Part shown: in pieces, positions 7,894-15,672 of the stretch
Position numbering within the stretch: position 1 is the first letter of the stretch
Layout: each line of letters opens with the position of its first letter
From: Acidimicrobiaceae bacterium
Lineage (GTDB): Bacteria > Actinomycetota > Acidimicrobiia > Acidimicrobiales > Acidimicrobiaceae
Assembly: GCA_013044385.1 (NCBI GenBank)
Contig: JABEUN010000073.1
Location: 1 to 35,079, forward strand
DNA: 35,079 nt
Reading direction: 5' to 3'
The notes under the pieces: generated by a model
Database searches by the model: none
What the model saw: the letters and a program-made list of their open reading frames with translations, nothing else
Told to the model about the DNA's origin: nothing
Program-made: the position numbers and the translations under genes

Positions 7894-9147
7894 TTGATCT
7901 TTCTTGGCGAGGCCAATTCGGGGCCGGTATTCGCGCAGCCGGAGTCCAACCTCCTTGTCCTTGGCCCGCCAAGGTCTGGTAAGACTACGTCCGTCATAAT
8001 CCCGAATCTTCTTCTGCACCAAGGGCCGGCTGTAGTCACGTCGACCAAGTCTGACGTGCTCAAGGCGACTCTTTCCAGACGGACTCAGGTGGGACCCGTC
8101 TATCTATTCGACCCGACGGGCAGCGTTGTGGCCCCAGTGGGTGTGATCCCGGTTCGATGGTCACCGGTGGTTGCAGCACCCACCCTCGAAAGTGCCATCG
8201 CTGTAGCAGACAACATTGTGGATGTAGCACTCGGACGAGGCTACGGAGAAGGTTCACATTGGGCAGAGCGCGCAAAAGCCATGCTGGCCCCCGTACTGCT
8301 AGCAGTCAATCTTTCTGGCGGAGATATGCGCGATGTTGTTGGCGGCATCGACGAGAGGGACCTTCTTCGCTTCGGTGATTCGTTGGAACGAAACAGTGAA
8401 CTGAGAGCGCTGCAGATTCTGTCGGGTCTTCACCAGACGGAAACCAGAGAACTTTCCGGGATCTTCTCGACTTGTTCAGGAGCGCTGGCCGCCTATCGGT
8501 CGAGGGTTGCGGTCGAGAGTTCAGTGAAGCCGAACTTCTCGGCGAAAGAGTTCCTCGATGCAAAGGGGACCCTGTTCATTATCTCCTCGTCGTCGGCCCA
8601 AAGGACAGTTGCACCAGTAATTGTCAGTATTCTCGATCAGATTAGAATTGAGCGGTATAGAAGGAGTCAAGAAACAACCGATTCTGGCGACGGACCACTA
8701 CTGCTGGCGCTGGATGAATTGACGAATATAGCTCCAATTCCCGACCTTGCGTCGATACTGTCCGAGGGGGTTAGCCAAGGAGTAACCACGATCGGATGCC
8801 TGCAGGACCTATCTCAGGCGAGATCTCGTTGGGGAAGCGCATCGTCTGGATTTCTCACCCTCTTTGGCACCACACTGCTACTTCCTGGAGTGGCAGACTC
8901 TATGACCCTTGGTGCCATATCTGAAGTATCGGGGACACGTATGGTGCGTGAGTCGCAGCATAGCTATGACACATCGATCTCTTTACGGCGTCGGTCAACC
9001 ATCTCGGTTCGATTGGTGGAGAGGAAGGTGCTAACCCAAGGCGAATTGTCCCAGATTCCGATGGGAAGCGCTCTGGTATTTGATTGGCGATCGCCGCCAG
9101 GTTCGGTGAGTCTTAAGCCGTTCCGGGCTCGTGAAGCCGGAGAATAG
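7894..9147 (+). CDS. VirD4/TraG-like P-loop ATPase, soluble and orphan
   Basis: A 417-residue ATPase of the VirD4/TraG coupling-protein family, which in conjugation and type IV secretion feeds DNA or protein to a membrane channel. Walker A is GPPRSGKT at residues 24-31. TSTKSDVL follows at about 49-56. Walker B is LLLALDEL near 268-275, followed by TNIAPIPDL. GCLQDLSQ near 300-307 fits the conserved Gln-containing motif of this fold. VirD4 proteins normally have two N-terminal membrane helices, but here Walker A starts 24 residues in and no such helices exist. No relaxase, VirB or other transfer gene is near. TTG 7894 has GAGG upstream. It may be a housekeeping or export ATPase that lost its conjugative context; its partner is unknown. 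Confidence 0.8.
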   Translation: MIFLGEANSGPVFAQPESNLLVLGPPRSGKTTSVIIPNLLLHQGPAVVTSTKSDVLKATLSRRTQVGPVYLFDPTGSVVAPVGVIPVRWSPVVAAPTLESAIAVADNIVDVALGRGYGEGSHWAERAKAMLAPVLLAVNLSGGDMRDVVGGIDERDLLRFGDSLERNSELRALQILSGLHQTETRELSGIFSTCSGALAAYRSRVAVESSVKPNFSAKEFLDAKGTLFIISSSSAQRTVAPVIVSILDQIRIERYRRSQETTDSGDGPLLLALDELTNIAPIPDLASILSEGVSQGVTTIGCLQDLSQARSRWGSASSGFLTLFGTTLLLPGVADSMTLGAISEVSGTRMVRESQHSYDTSISLRRRSTISVRLVERKVLTQGELSQIPMGSALVFDWRSPPGSVSLKPFRAREAGE

Positions 9148-9267
9148 CAGGCAGAACAGCGGCATTGTAATAGTGAGACAGATGCTGAATTCGACTATTT
9201 GTCTCTAGTTGGATGACTATCAACCGCCACGTGGTCAGTCGGTTAGGCCATAGACGTCCCTGAAAGG

Positions 9268-9501
9268 TTAGGTGAACTCGGTGACCGGGCAGGTGAGCGT
9301 ACGGGTCACGCCGGGGACTACTTGAATCGACTCCACCACGGTCTTTCCGATACCGTCTATATCGTCGGCATCCACCAGTGCGACTATGTCGTACGGTCCT
9401 ATGACACCGTCAACTCGAAGGACCTGTGAGATTGACCGTACGGATGCGAGAACCTTAGCGGAGGAGCCGATCTCGGTCTGGACTAGAACGTATGCTTGCA
9501 A
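9268..9501 (-). CDS. Stand-alone Lrp/AsnC ligand-binding (RAM) domain protein
   Basis: A 77-residue protein equal to the C-terminal ligand-binding domain of Lrp/AsnC regulators, without the DNA-binding helix-turn-helix. The pattern AYVLVQTEIGS at the start, VDGVIGPYDIVALVDADD in the middle and VPGVTRTLTCPV at the end follows the beta-alpha-beta-beta-alpha-beta RAM fold, including the GxYD segment next to the effector site. The TTG start at 9501 is supported by AGGTAG seven bases before it. Such single-domain proteins occur in actinobacteria and may sense amino acids or assemble with full-length Lrp proteins. No regulated gene can be named from here. Confidence 0.85.
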   Translation of the reverse strand: MQAYVLVQTEIGSSAKVLASVRSISQVLRVDGVIGPYDIVALVDADDIDGIGKTVVESIQVVPGVTRTLTCPVTEFT

Positions 9502-9668
9502 TTCACTACCTTGGCTAGGGTGGGCGTCACAGTGTCAAACTAGCGCCGACTACCACTGAGTAGCAGAGTTTACGGCTTTTTCAACGATAACTTGTAGGAA
9601 TTCGTCCGGTTATCAGCACACTCTCATTCATCTTCAAGATCGATCATTCGAATGGTTGAGTTGTAGGG

Positions 9669-9821
9669 ATGCTTCAGATCGGATTAAAAGTTGGAATGCA
9701 CAAAGAGCTACGGCGGAATCGGATCGGTTATAGGTTGGACAAGTACGGCAGGCGGGCCAGGTGGTGTGACTCTGACGAGTTGGATACCTTGAGCAGAAAG
9801 CGGGCGGTATGGGCGGCGTAG
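9669..9821 (+). CDS. Possible small basic ORF, low support
   Basis: A 50-codon frame, too short for standard gene calls, in an otherwise empty 300-base gap. It encodes a basic, arginine-rich peptide (KELRRNRIGYRLDKYGRRAR) with an acidic segment (WCDSDELD) and ends 13 bases inside the next gene, a layout common for coupled genes. ATG 9669 has no properly spaced ribosome site, and the internal ATG at 9696 has none either. Without comparison to relatives I cannot tell whether it is translated. The rest of the gap (9502-9668) shows nothing I recognise beyond the likely promoter area of the minus-strand Lrp-like gene. Confidence 0.22.
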   Translation: MLQIGLKVGMHKELRRNRIGYRLDKYGRRARWCDSDELDTLSRKRAVWAA

Positions 9822-10111
9822 AGCTGGATACTGATGCGGCAATCGTGGTACTTCAGAGGATCCGTGAACATCTAGCCTGGCCGTCAACTAGGCGCCTGGA
9901 CTATGGCGACGCTTACGCGTCGGCCAGAGTCGTCGCCCATTTAGTTGCCATGCTCGACCACGAGCCGGGCTACTTAGATCCGAAGGACCAACTTTTTGTT
10001 TTTACGGCGGTCACGCATTTGGATAGGGGTTATTGCTGTCACAACCTATGCAGGCACTGCCCCTATGTAAATGGCCCGAGGAGGCCGTCATGGTTCGCCA
10101 TCGGAGGGTAG
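9809..10111 (+). CDS. DUF5522-like cysteine-motif protein
   Basis: A 100-residue protein. The C-terminal half, FVFTAVTHLDRGYCCHNLC followed by RHCPY (residues about 68-91), matches the short DUF5522-type motif 'FT..HL.RG.CC...CRHCPY', which has conserved cysteines and a histidine and is presumed to bind metal. The first 60 residues are a helical-looking segment (IVVLQRIREHLAW, ASARVVAHLVAMLDHEPGY) that I do not recognise. The function of the family is unknown. The ribosome site before ATG 9809 is poor (GCGGGCGG), and a possible small ORF upstream overlaps the start. It converges on thiL, whose 3' end lies 35 bases away. Confidence 0.65.
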   Translation: MGGVELDTDAAIVVLQRIREHLAWPSTRRLDYGDAYASARVVAHLVAMLDHEPGYLDPKDQLFVFTAVTHLDRGYCCHNLCRHCPYVNGPRRPSWFAIGG

Positions 10112-10146
10112 GGGGGTGCTTCTCAGTGTATGGCCCACCGTGTGCT

Positions 10147-11082
10147 TCAGTGGAGGTAACCCTTTGGCGTGCAAAGCTCGCCGTAAAGGGTTCTCGACCC
10201 AACGTCGGCGACGATACGACCAATCGTCGTTGGAGGTAGAAGACCTTCCTCAGAGAAAGTGCGAGCCACCAATTGTGGATCGTCTGTCGTAAAAAGTAGC
10301 TCGTAATCTTCGCCACCAGACAGTGCATCATCTAGGGTTGCTCCCGCTGCAATAGGGACCTCACTCAAGTCGAAGCCGACGCCAGAAGCGTCACACAACC
10401 TCCAGAGGTCTATCAGGAGCCCGTCGGAGATGTCTATGGCGGCACGGGTTCCGATCCGGCCGAGAGCCTCTCCCTCTCTAACTCTTGCTACTGGGAAGAG
10501 GTGGCGGTTCGCGAGGGAGGTCTCCATCTCATTTTGAGGTTGACCGCTTTGAAGGACCTTCAGTCCTGCTTGCGATCCCCCAAGTGGTCCAGTGACCATG
10601 ATGGTCTCACCGGCAAGTGCACAACTGCGAAGCATTGCAGATCGGTTATTGATGCCGAAAGCAGTTACAGATACCGTCAGGGTGTTCGACGCCGAAAGGT
10701 CTCCTCCAATTACGGCTATTCCGTATGTCTCGGCCGCACTCTTGATGCCAGCGAGAAGATCGAGCAGGTCCAAGGACTTTGGGGCAGCAATGGTAACGGT
10801 TGCAAAGAGTGGAGTGGAACTCATTGCGGCCAGATCGGAGATATTCACAGCGATTGCCTTGAATCCGACAGCCCGTAATGGGAAATATTCAAGGTCGAAG
10901 TGGACGTTTTCGGTTATCAGGTCCGCGCATATGGAGTATCTATTTTCTTGGAGTTCGACCACTGCTGCATCGTCTCCAGGTCCGATCTCCACCATCGCAA
11001 GGCCTGGACCACTGCCGATGGATGGCCCATGTGTCAAAAGCCCTAGTAGATCGGCCTCGTTCCATCCTTCGGACAAAGACAC
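10147..11082 (-). CDS. thiL: Thiamine-monophosphate kinase
   Basis: A 311-residue ThiL, which phosphorylates thiamine phosphate to the cofactor thiamine diphosphate using ATP. Family marks are GPGDDAAVV at 34-42, the ADLITENVHFD metal/substrate segment (53-63), NISDLAAMSS (80-89), IGGDLSAS, TGPLGGSQAGL, AIDISDGLLIDL and the late GGEDYELLF block. The length is typical for the family. The GTG start at 11082 has GGGAGG only three bases upstream, so the TTG two codons inside (11074-11076) is better spaced and may be the true start. The gene is alone on the minus strand and divergent from pckG across 160 bases. No TPP riboswitch is seen. Confidence 0.93.
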   Translation of the reverse strand: MSLSEGWNEADLLGLLTHGPSIGSGPGLAMVEIGPGDDAAVVELQENRYSICADLITENVHFDLEYFPLRAVGFKAIAVNISDLAAMSSTPLFATVTIAAPKSLDLLDLLAGIKSAAETYGIAVIGGDLSASNTLTVSVTAFGINNRSAMLRSCALAGETIMVTGPLGGSQAGLKVLQSGQPQNEMETSLANRHLFPVARVREGEALGRIGTRAAIDISDGLLIDLWRLCDASGVGFDLSEVPIAAGATLDDALSGGEDYELLFTTDDPQLVARTFSEEGLLPPTTIGRIVADVGSRTLYGELCTPKGYLH

Positions 11083-11201
11083 GAACCTCCCGCTTTGGAC
11101 TTCCGACTGATGGACTTTACCGTCGAGACGGGGTCATGGGGTGCTGCCCGCTCAAACATTTTTGTAGACTAGCGCCACTCCGATCGCCTACCATGTACAG
11201 A

Positions 11202-11214
11202 GCATTTTAAATGC
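11202..11214 (+). promoter_or_regulatory. AT-rich palindrome upstream of pckG
   Basis: GCATTTTAAATGC is a perfect 13-base palindrome, followed by GTTTTTATT, starting 41 bases before the pckG ATG and ending 15 bases before its AGGAGG site. It could be an operator for a dimeric regulator, or a small hairpin in the mRNA leader acting as an attenuator. The short stem argues against a strong terminator. No factor can be assigned from the sequence. Confidence 0.3.
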
Positions 11215-11242
11215 GTTTTTATTCTCGCAGGAGGGACGCCGC

Positions 11243-13045
11243 ATGGCTGAGGTAGGTACCCGAAACAAGAAGTTGATCGACTGGGTAAACCAGATCGTTG
11301 AACTGTGCACTCCGTCCAGCGTTCACTGGTGTGACGGATCTGAGAAGGAACGCAGTGAGTTGATATCACTTCTGGTTGGGGCCGGAACCATGCGACCACT
11401 AAATCCCGAACTTCGGCCAGACTCCTACTGGGCCGGATCAGACCCGCGTGATGTCGCCAGAGTCGAGGACCGTACGTTCATCTGCTCCGTCCTGCAGGAG
11501 GATGCTGGACCTACGAACAACTGGCGAGATCCGGTCGAGATGCGCGAAACTCTCGGGGGCCTGTTCAAAGGTTCCATGAAGGGTCGGACCCTTTACGTAG
11601 TTCCATTCTCTATGGGTCCGATAGGCTCGCCCTTCTCATTGGTCGGTGTTGAGTTGACGGACTCTCCCTATGTGGTGCTCAGCATGGGGATAATGGCCAG
11701 GATGGGGCAGGAAGTCTTTGATGCTCTTGGCGAAGATGGAGAGTTCGTTCCGGCGGTCCATTCGGTAGGGGCCCCGCTAGCCGATGGTCAAGCGGATGTT
11801 TCATGGCCATGCAACCCCGATAATCGCTATATCGTGCACTATCCTGAGACAAGAGAGATCTGGTCCTACGGTTCTGGATACGGAGGGAATGCACTGCTTG
11901 GAAAGAAGTGCTTGGCGCTGCGGATCGCATCTGTGATAGCACACGACGAGGGCTGGTTGGCTGAACACATGCTCATCCTCAAGCTGGTCTCTCCGAAAGG
12001 GGACGTCAAGTACATAGCCGGCGCTTTCCCTTCAGCGTGTGGTAAGACGAATCTGGCGATGGTAGTTCCTAGCCTGCCCGGCTGGAAGGTTGAGACAGTT
12101 GGTGACGATATATGTTGGATGCGTTTCGGGTCCGATGGTCGCCTTTGGGCAGTCAACCCCGAGGCCGGATTCTTCGGCGTTGCACCCGGCACATCCGTGC
12201 GCACTAATCCAAACGCCCTAGCCACCCTACATTCGAGCACCATCTTCACCAACACTGCACTTACCCCTGACGGAGACGTCTGGTGGGAGGGTTTGACCGA
12301 GGAGATACCGGAGGGCCTTATCGATTGGAAAGGCAATCCCTGGAGTCCTGAGCTCGGGACTCCGGCATCTCATCCGAATGCACGCTTCACAGTGGCGGTC
12401 GAGAACGGGCCGTCCATCGCTTCGGAGTGGACCGACACAGCTGGTGTGCCGATCTCGGCCATCCTGTTTGGCGGACGCAGAGCAGGCTTGGTTCCGTTGG
12501 TCACAGAGGCCCGCAACTGGGAACACGGAGTATTTCTCGGCTCGGTGTTGGCCTCTGAAACCACCGCTGCTGCTGACGGCAAGGTCGGTAACCTTCGCCG
12601 AGATCCATTTGCAATGCTTCCGTTCTGCGGTTACAACATGGCTGACTACTTTTCGCACTGGCTCGAAACTGCCGCAGGGCGAGATCAGTCGCTCCTTCCC
12701 AAGATTTTCCTAGTCAACTGGTTCAGGAAGGGTGAGGATGGCAAGTTCCTGTGGCCTGGATACGGAGAGAATGCCAGGGTACTTGAGTGGATATCTAGAA
12801 GACTCGACGGCGAGGCGTTGGCAAACGATGTGCCTCTCGGTTTAGTACCTCGTGTGGAGGACCTGAATGTCGTAGGTTTGGATCTGGAGCCGGCAAAGTT
12901 GGCCGAACTGTTTGCTATTGATTCAGACCTACTTAATGCAGAGGTCGATTCCATCCACGAGCACTACGCCCAGTTCGGCGACAAGTTGCCAGAGGAGCTG
13001 GGGTTCCAATTGGCCGACCTTGCTAGAAGGGCTTCTGACCGCTAA
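11243..13045 (+). CDS. pckG: Phosphoenolpyruvate carboxykinase (GTP)
   Basis: A 600-residue GTP-dependent PEP carboxykinase, which interconverts oxaloacetate plus GTP with PEP, CO2 and GDP at the entry to gluconeogenesis. The nucleotide-binding P-loop with its reactive cysteine is [12 protein letters not shown] (262-273). [10 protein letters not shown] (287-296) is the metal-binding kinase-2 region. The substrate loop [12 protein letters not shown] (212-223) and [10 protein letters not shown] (73-82) are also present. The length and all motifs fit the GTP class and exclude the ATP class. A strong AGGAGG lies nine bases before ATG 11243. The gene ends in a clear hairpin terminator at 13070, so it is probably a single-gene transcript. 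A palindrome at 11202 may control it. Confidence 0.97.
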   Translation: MAEVGTRNKKLIDWVNQIVELCTPSSVHWCDGSEKERSELISLLVGAGTMRPLNPELRPDSYWAGSDPRDVARVEDRTFICSVLQEDAGPTNNWRDPVEMRETLGGLFKGSMKGRTLYVVPFSMGPIGSPFSLVGVELTDSPYVVLSMGIMARMGQEVFDALGEDGEFVPAVHSVGAPLADGQADVSWPCNPDNRYIVHYPETREIWSYGSGYGGNALLGKKCLALRIASVIAHDEGWLAEHMLILKLVSPKGDVKYIAGAFPSACGKTNLAMVVPSLPGWKVETVGDDICWMRFGSDGRLWAVNPEAGFFGVAPGTSVRTNPNALATLHSSTIFTNTALTPDGDVWWEGLTEEIPEGLIDWKGNPWSPELGTPASHPNARFTVAVENGPSIASEWTDTAGVPISAILFGGRRAGLVPLVTEARNWEHGVFLGSVLASETTAAADGKVGNLRRDPFAMLPFCGYNMADYFSHWLETAAGRDQSLLPKIFLVNWFRKGEDGKFLWPGYGENARVLEWISRRLDGEALANDVPLGLVPRVEDLNVVGLDLEPAKLAELFAIDSDLLNAEVDSIHEHYAQFGDKLPEELGFQLADLARRASDR

Positions 13046-13069
13046 GCGGTAGGGACGGAACGAAAAGAC

Positions 13070-13112
13070 GAAGGAGGGGAGTTCAGAACACGAACTCCCC
13101 TCCTTCTGTATT
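13070..13112 (+). terminator. Strong intrinsic terminator after pckG, possibly bidirectional
   Basis: GAAGGAGGGGAGTTC at 13070-13084 pairs perfectly with GAACTCCCCTCCTTC at 13092-13106 around a seven-base loop, followed by TGTATTTT. The 15-pair GC-rich stem with a T-rich tail ends the pckG transcript. On the other strand the same stem is followed by GTCTTTTCG, so it could also stop the convergent secreted-protein gene that ends at 13142. Confidence 0.92.
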
Positions 13113-13141
13113 TTGCCAGGCGCCCAAATGGGGGTTGCTAG

Positions 13142-14137
13142 CTAGGCCGTGGTTGCTTGGTTCTGAAGAGGCTGTCCACCACCTGCTCCGGGCAAGAATG
13201 CACCAGGTCCATCTGATCGGACGTTTGGAGCTAGCCCGACTTCGGTAGCAGTTATGTCCGTTCCAGATAGGGTACCTTCGACCATCACTTGCGATCCAGA
13301 TGTCAAGCTGGACAGACTGGCTGTCGTTGACCCCATCGCCCGATAGGTGGTCGACGTGTTGACAGTCACCGTGTAGGCAGTCCCAGATGGGTCGGTCAGG
13401 GTGAAGCCAGTCGCCGTCAAATTCGATATAGTACCCTCATACTTAGGTAGCATGACGTCGATAGAGGTAGCATTCAGTTGCGTATGGTCGGTAGCGATGC
13501 TTCCATAGGCAACCACTTGCTGTCCCACGGTGACGGTATCGTTACTAGTAGATGTTCCACCGCCCACCGAATAAGTCGTGGATCCCGAGAGGTCGATAGT
13601 CCGGTAGAAGCCCTCGCGGTCCTGAATCACAATCGAGGAGGAGTCGGCGCTTATTACTTTGCCGGCGAGCGTTGGTACTTCGATGTACACTGCTCCTGCA
13701 GTTACTGATGTTGAGGATGCATTGGGGACCTGTCCGGCAGCGAACACTGGCATTACCGATACTGTCTCACCGACTGTTACCGAAGTCGGATGGACCGTTG
13801 TGCCAGCCTCGTCATAGGTCGTGGCCGACGAAGTGATGACGTTGGTTGTACCGGCCTGGCTGGTAAGGGTGAATCCATTTGAGGTGATGCTCGCGACAGT
13901 ACCGGCGAGTCCTCTCATCATGGGACCTCCCGGACCCCGTCCTCCGAACGCCCAAGGCTGACTTGGTGATGTCTGGGCTGAGGCCGCCACTGTGGCCCCG
14001 GTGCTGCTTGTCGAGCTCGCTAACGTCGTGTTGGTTGATGCTGAGGCAATACCGTAGGCTCCAGCAGACAGTCCAACAGCCATTGCCGTTGTATAGATGA
14101 CCTTCTTGGCTGAACCCAGCTTGATGTATCTCTTCAT
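13142..14137 (-). CDS. Secreted protein with three DUF5666-like tandem repeats
   Basis: A 331-residue exported protein. A basic start (MKRYIKLGSAKK), a hydrophobic core (VIYTTAMAVGLSAGAYGI) and a likely cut after ASA near residue 33 make a signal peptide. A Ser/Thr/Ala-rich linker and a GGRGPGGPMM stretch follow. Then come three similar beta-rich repeats of about 75 residues (roughly 76-155, 156-231 and 232-304). Each opens like G.V.....GFTLT, holds a ...TTY... strand and ends with a VTVG..V.V segment. This matches the DUF5666 type of small beta-barrel repeat. Its function is not known; it may be a surface or matrix protein. AAGGAG lies eight bases before ATG 14137. There is no membrane anchor or sortase signal at the C-terminus. 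Confidence 0.75.
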   Translation of the reverse strand: MKRYIKLGSAKKVIYTTAMAVGLSAGAYGIASASTNTTLASSTSSTGATVAASAQTSPSQPWAFGGRGPGGPMMRGLAGTVASITSNGFTLTSQAGTTNVITSSATTYDEAGTTVHPTSVTVGETVSVMPVFAAGQVPNASSTSVTAGAVYIEVPTLAGKVISADSSSIVIQDREGFYRTIDLSGSTTYSVGGGTSTSNDTVTVGQQVVAYGSIATDHTQLNATSIDVMLPKYEGTISNLTATGFTLTDPSGTAYTVTVNTSTTYRAMGSTTASLSSLTSGSQVMVEGTLSGTDITATEVGLAPNVRSDGPGAFLPGAGGGQPLQNQATTA

Positions 14138-14334
14138 TATCCGAACTCCTTGTCGTCCAGGCTCGTGTCCCTGGTGTCTTCAGGTGACGCTTGCATTGTG
14201 ACTGAACGACCTTGGTGCATTGTCCGATAATCCTCCACAATCCCGGGGAAATCAGAGATTACAGCTGCAAATGCCAACAGCGCAGTAGTCAGTCCCGGCT
14301 GACATGACAGATTGACGTGCGATTTCGTACTTGC

Positions 14335-15363
14335 TCAGTGTTCCCGAACGATGCAACAAGTTTCACTGCAAATTCGGGAAGCTCTGGTCATACCTGGATA
14401 AGTTGGCGCCTCGAATTCTTCATCGAGCTCCTCCTCTACCAGATCAGCAATCATCTTGGTGAAAGAGTCCGAATGTGATGCGGTCGGGAGTCGGAGAATG
14501 GAGAGTCCTAGTTCAGTAGCGGTGCTTTTGGCGAGCACGTCGAGATCGTAGACGACCTCCATGTGATCAGAGACGAACCCGATCGGAACCACTACCACCG
14601 CCTCGATTCCATCTGCGGCGATTTTGCGAATTACGTCATTGACATCGGGCTCAAGCCATGGCTGTGATGGTGGGCCGCTTCGAGATTGAAATGCGAGTGA
14701 GACGTTTTCAGCTCGACCCGCATTCCTTACCGCCTGAGAGATCGCAGATGCGACCTCTCCAAGCTGACTGCGATAGTCACATACCGCTGCCATAGATTCC
14801 GGGATGGAGTGCGCAGTGCACAATACTGCAGCGGCTTTTTCCCCAGCGATTCCATCTAGGGCATCAAGTGTCACTTTTATCAATGGCTCGATGAAGCCCG
14901 GATGCGAATAGAAATGCCGGAGCTTGAAAAATTCTAGACTGCGACCAGAGGCCTCTACCAGCTCGGATGCGCGGGCAAGATCTTCACGATACTGGCGGCA
15001 TCCCGAGTAGGAACCGTATGCGGAGGTCGCAAGGACTAGCGCCTTCGAGATGCCGAGGTCGGCCATCTCACTTGCAACCTCATCTAAGTATGGTGCCCAG
15101 TTTCGGTTTGCGAAGAATAGTGGGAGATCAATGCCGCGTCTTGCGAGTTCCAATCTGGTTCTGGACATCAACTCCAGGTTCTGACCATTTATGGGACTCT
15201 TGCCACCGAACATCAGGTACTGGTCGGCCACCTGAGCGAGACGTTCTTTAGGTATGTTCCTCCCACGGGTCACATTTTCCAAGAAGGGCACGACCTCCTC
15301 CGGTCCATTAGGACCGCCAAAGGAGAGCCAAACTATGGCATCATATTTTCGTGAACCGTTCAG
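14335..15363 (-). CDS. hemH: Ferrochelatase, apparent CTG start
   Basis: Inserts ferrous iron into a porphyrin; in actinobacteria the substrate is usually coproporphyrin III (CpfC). From CTG 15363 the protein is 342 residues. The conserved N-terminus YDAIVWLSFGGP (7-18) lies upstream of the first usual start, GTG 15291, so a call there would cut 24 residues. AGGG sits seven bases before the CTG, and rpmB's stop lies four codons earlier in the same frame. The catalytic His185 (CTAHSIPES) and Glu269 (SDHMEVVYDLD) are present. Cys122 in YSGCRQYRED and the C-terminal CSETCC match the cysteine set that holds a [2Fe-2S] cluster in actinobacterial enzymes. It is probably co-transcribed with rpmB. 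The family call is secure; the exact start is inference. Confidence 0.9.
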   Translation of the reverse strand: MNGSRKYDAIVWLSFGGPNGPEEVVPFLENVTRGRNIPKERLAQVADQYLMFGGKSPINGQNLELMSRTRLELARRGIDLPLFFANRNWAPYLDEVASEMADLGISKALVLATSAYGSYSGCRQYREDLARASELVEASGRSLEFFKLRHFYSHPGFIEPLIKVTLDALDGIAGEKAAAVLCTAHSIPESMAAVCDYRSQLGEVASAISQAVRNAGRAENVSLAFQSRSGPPSQPWLEPDVNDVIRKIAADGIEAVVVVPIGFVSDHMEVVYDLDVLAKSTATELGLSILRLPTASHSDSFTKMIADLVEEELDEEFEAPTYPGMTRASRICSETCCIVREH

Positions 15364-15372
15364 GTTAGAGCC

Positions 15373-15564
15373 CTAAACAGCCTTGGTAACTTTCCCGGCT
15401 TTGATGCAGGAGGTGCAGACGTGGATCCTCTTTGGTGAGCCGTCCACCAGCGCTTTTACCCTCTGGATGTTTGGATTGAACCTCTTCTTATTCCTTCGGT
15501 GGGAATGAGACAGGCTCATCCCAAAGAAGGGCTTCTTACCACAAAGTTGACATACCGCTGCCAT
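15373..15564 (-). CDS. rpmB: 50S ribosomal protein L28
   Basis: A 63-residue L28, a protein of the large ribosomal subunit. CQLCG near the start and CTSC near the end form the four-cysteine zinc site of the C+ form, which bacteria often pair with a zinc-free copy used in zinc shortage. SHSHRRNKKRFNPNIQRV is the typical core. The ribosome site before ATG 15564 is weak (GAAGTGG). The gene is divergent from the DAK2-domain kinase and is followed at once by ferrochelatase in the same frame after its TAG. Confidence 0.95.
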   Translation of the reverse strand: MAAVCQLCGKKPFFGMSLSHSHRRNKKRFNPNIQRVKALVDGSPKRIHVCTSCIKAGKVTKAV

Positions 15565-15672
15565 GACACCACTTCACAAACTAATTGAGCCGTCTAGGGC
15601 TATATCAGATCAGAGATACTAGTTGCCCCCAAGGGCGGTCCAAACCACCTCGGGCAAACTACCATCTCTCTG

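Noticed and set aside
9175-9205. GAGACA...TGTCTC inverted repeat after the VirD4-like gene
   Set aside because: Only six pairs with a 19-base loop and no T-tract; too weak to call a terminator.
9225-9260. tRNA-like D-arm look (GGTCAGTCGGTTAGGCC)
   Set aside because: No acceptor stem, anticodon arm or T-arm (GGTTCRA) can be placed around it.
10033-10331. Several overlapping frames at the thiL 3' end
   Set aside because: They are shadows of thiL and the DUF5522-like gene, with no start signals or protein motifs of their own.
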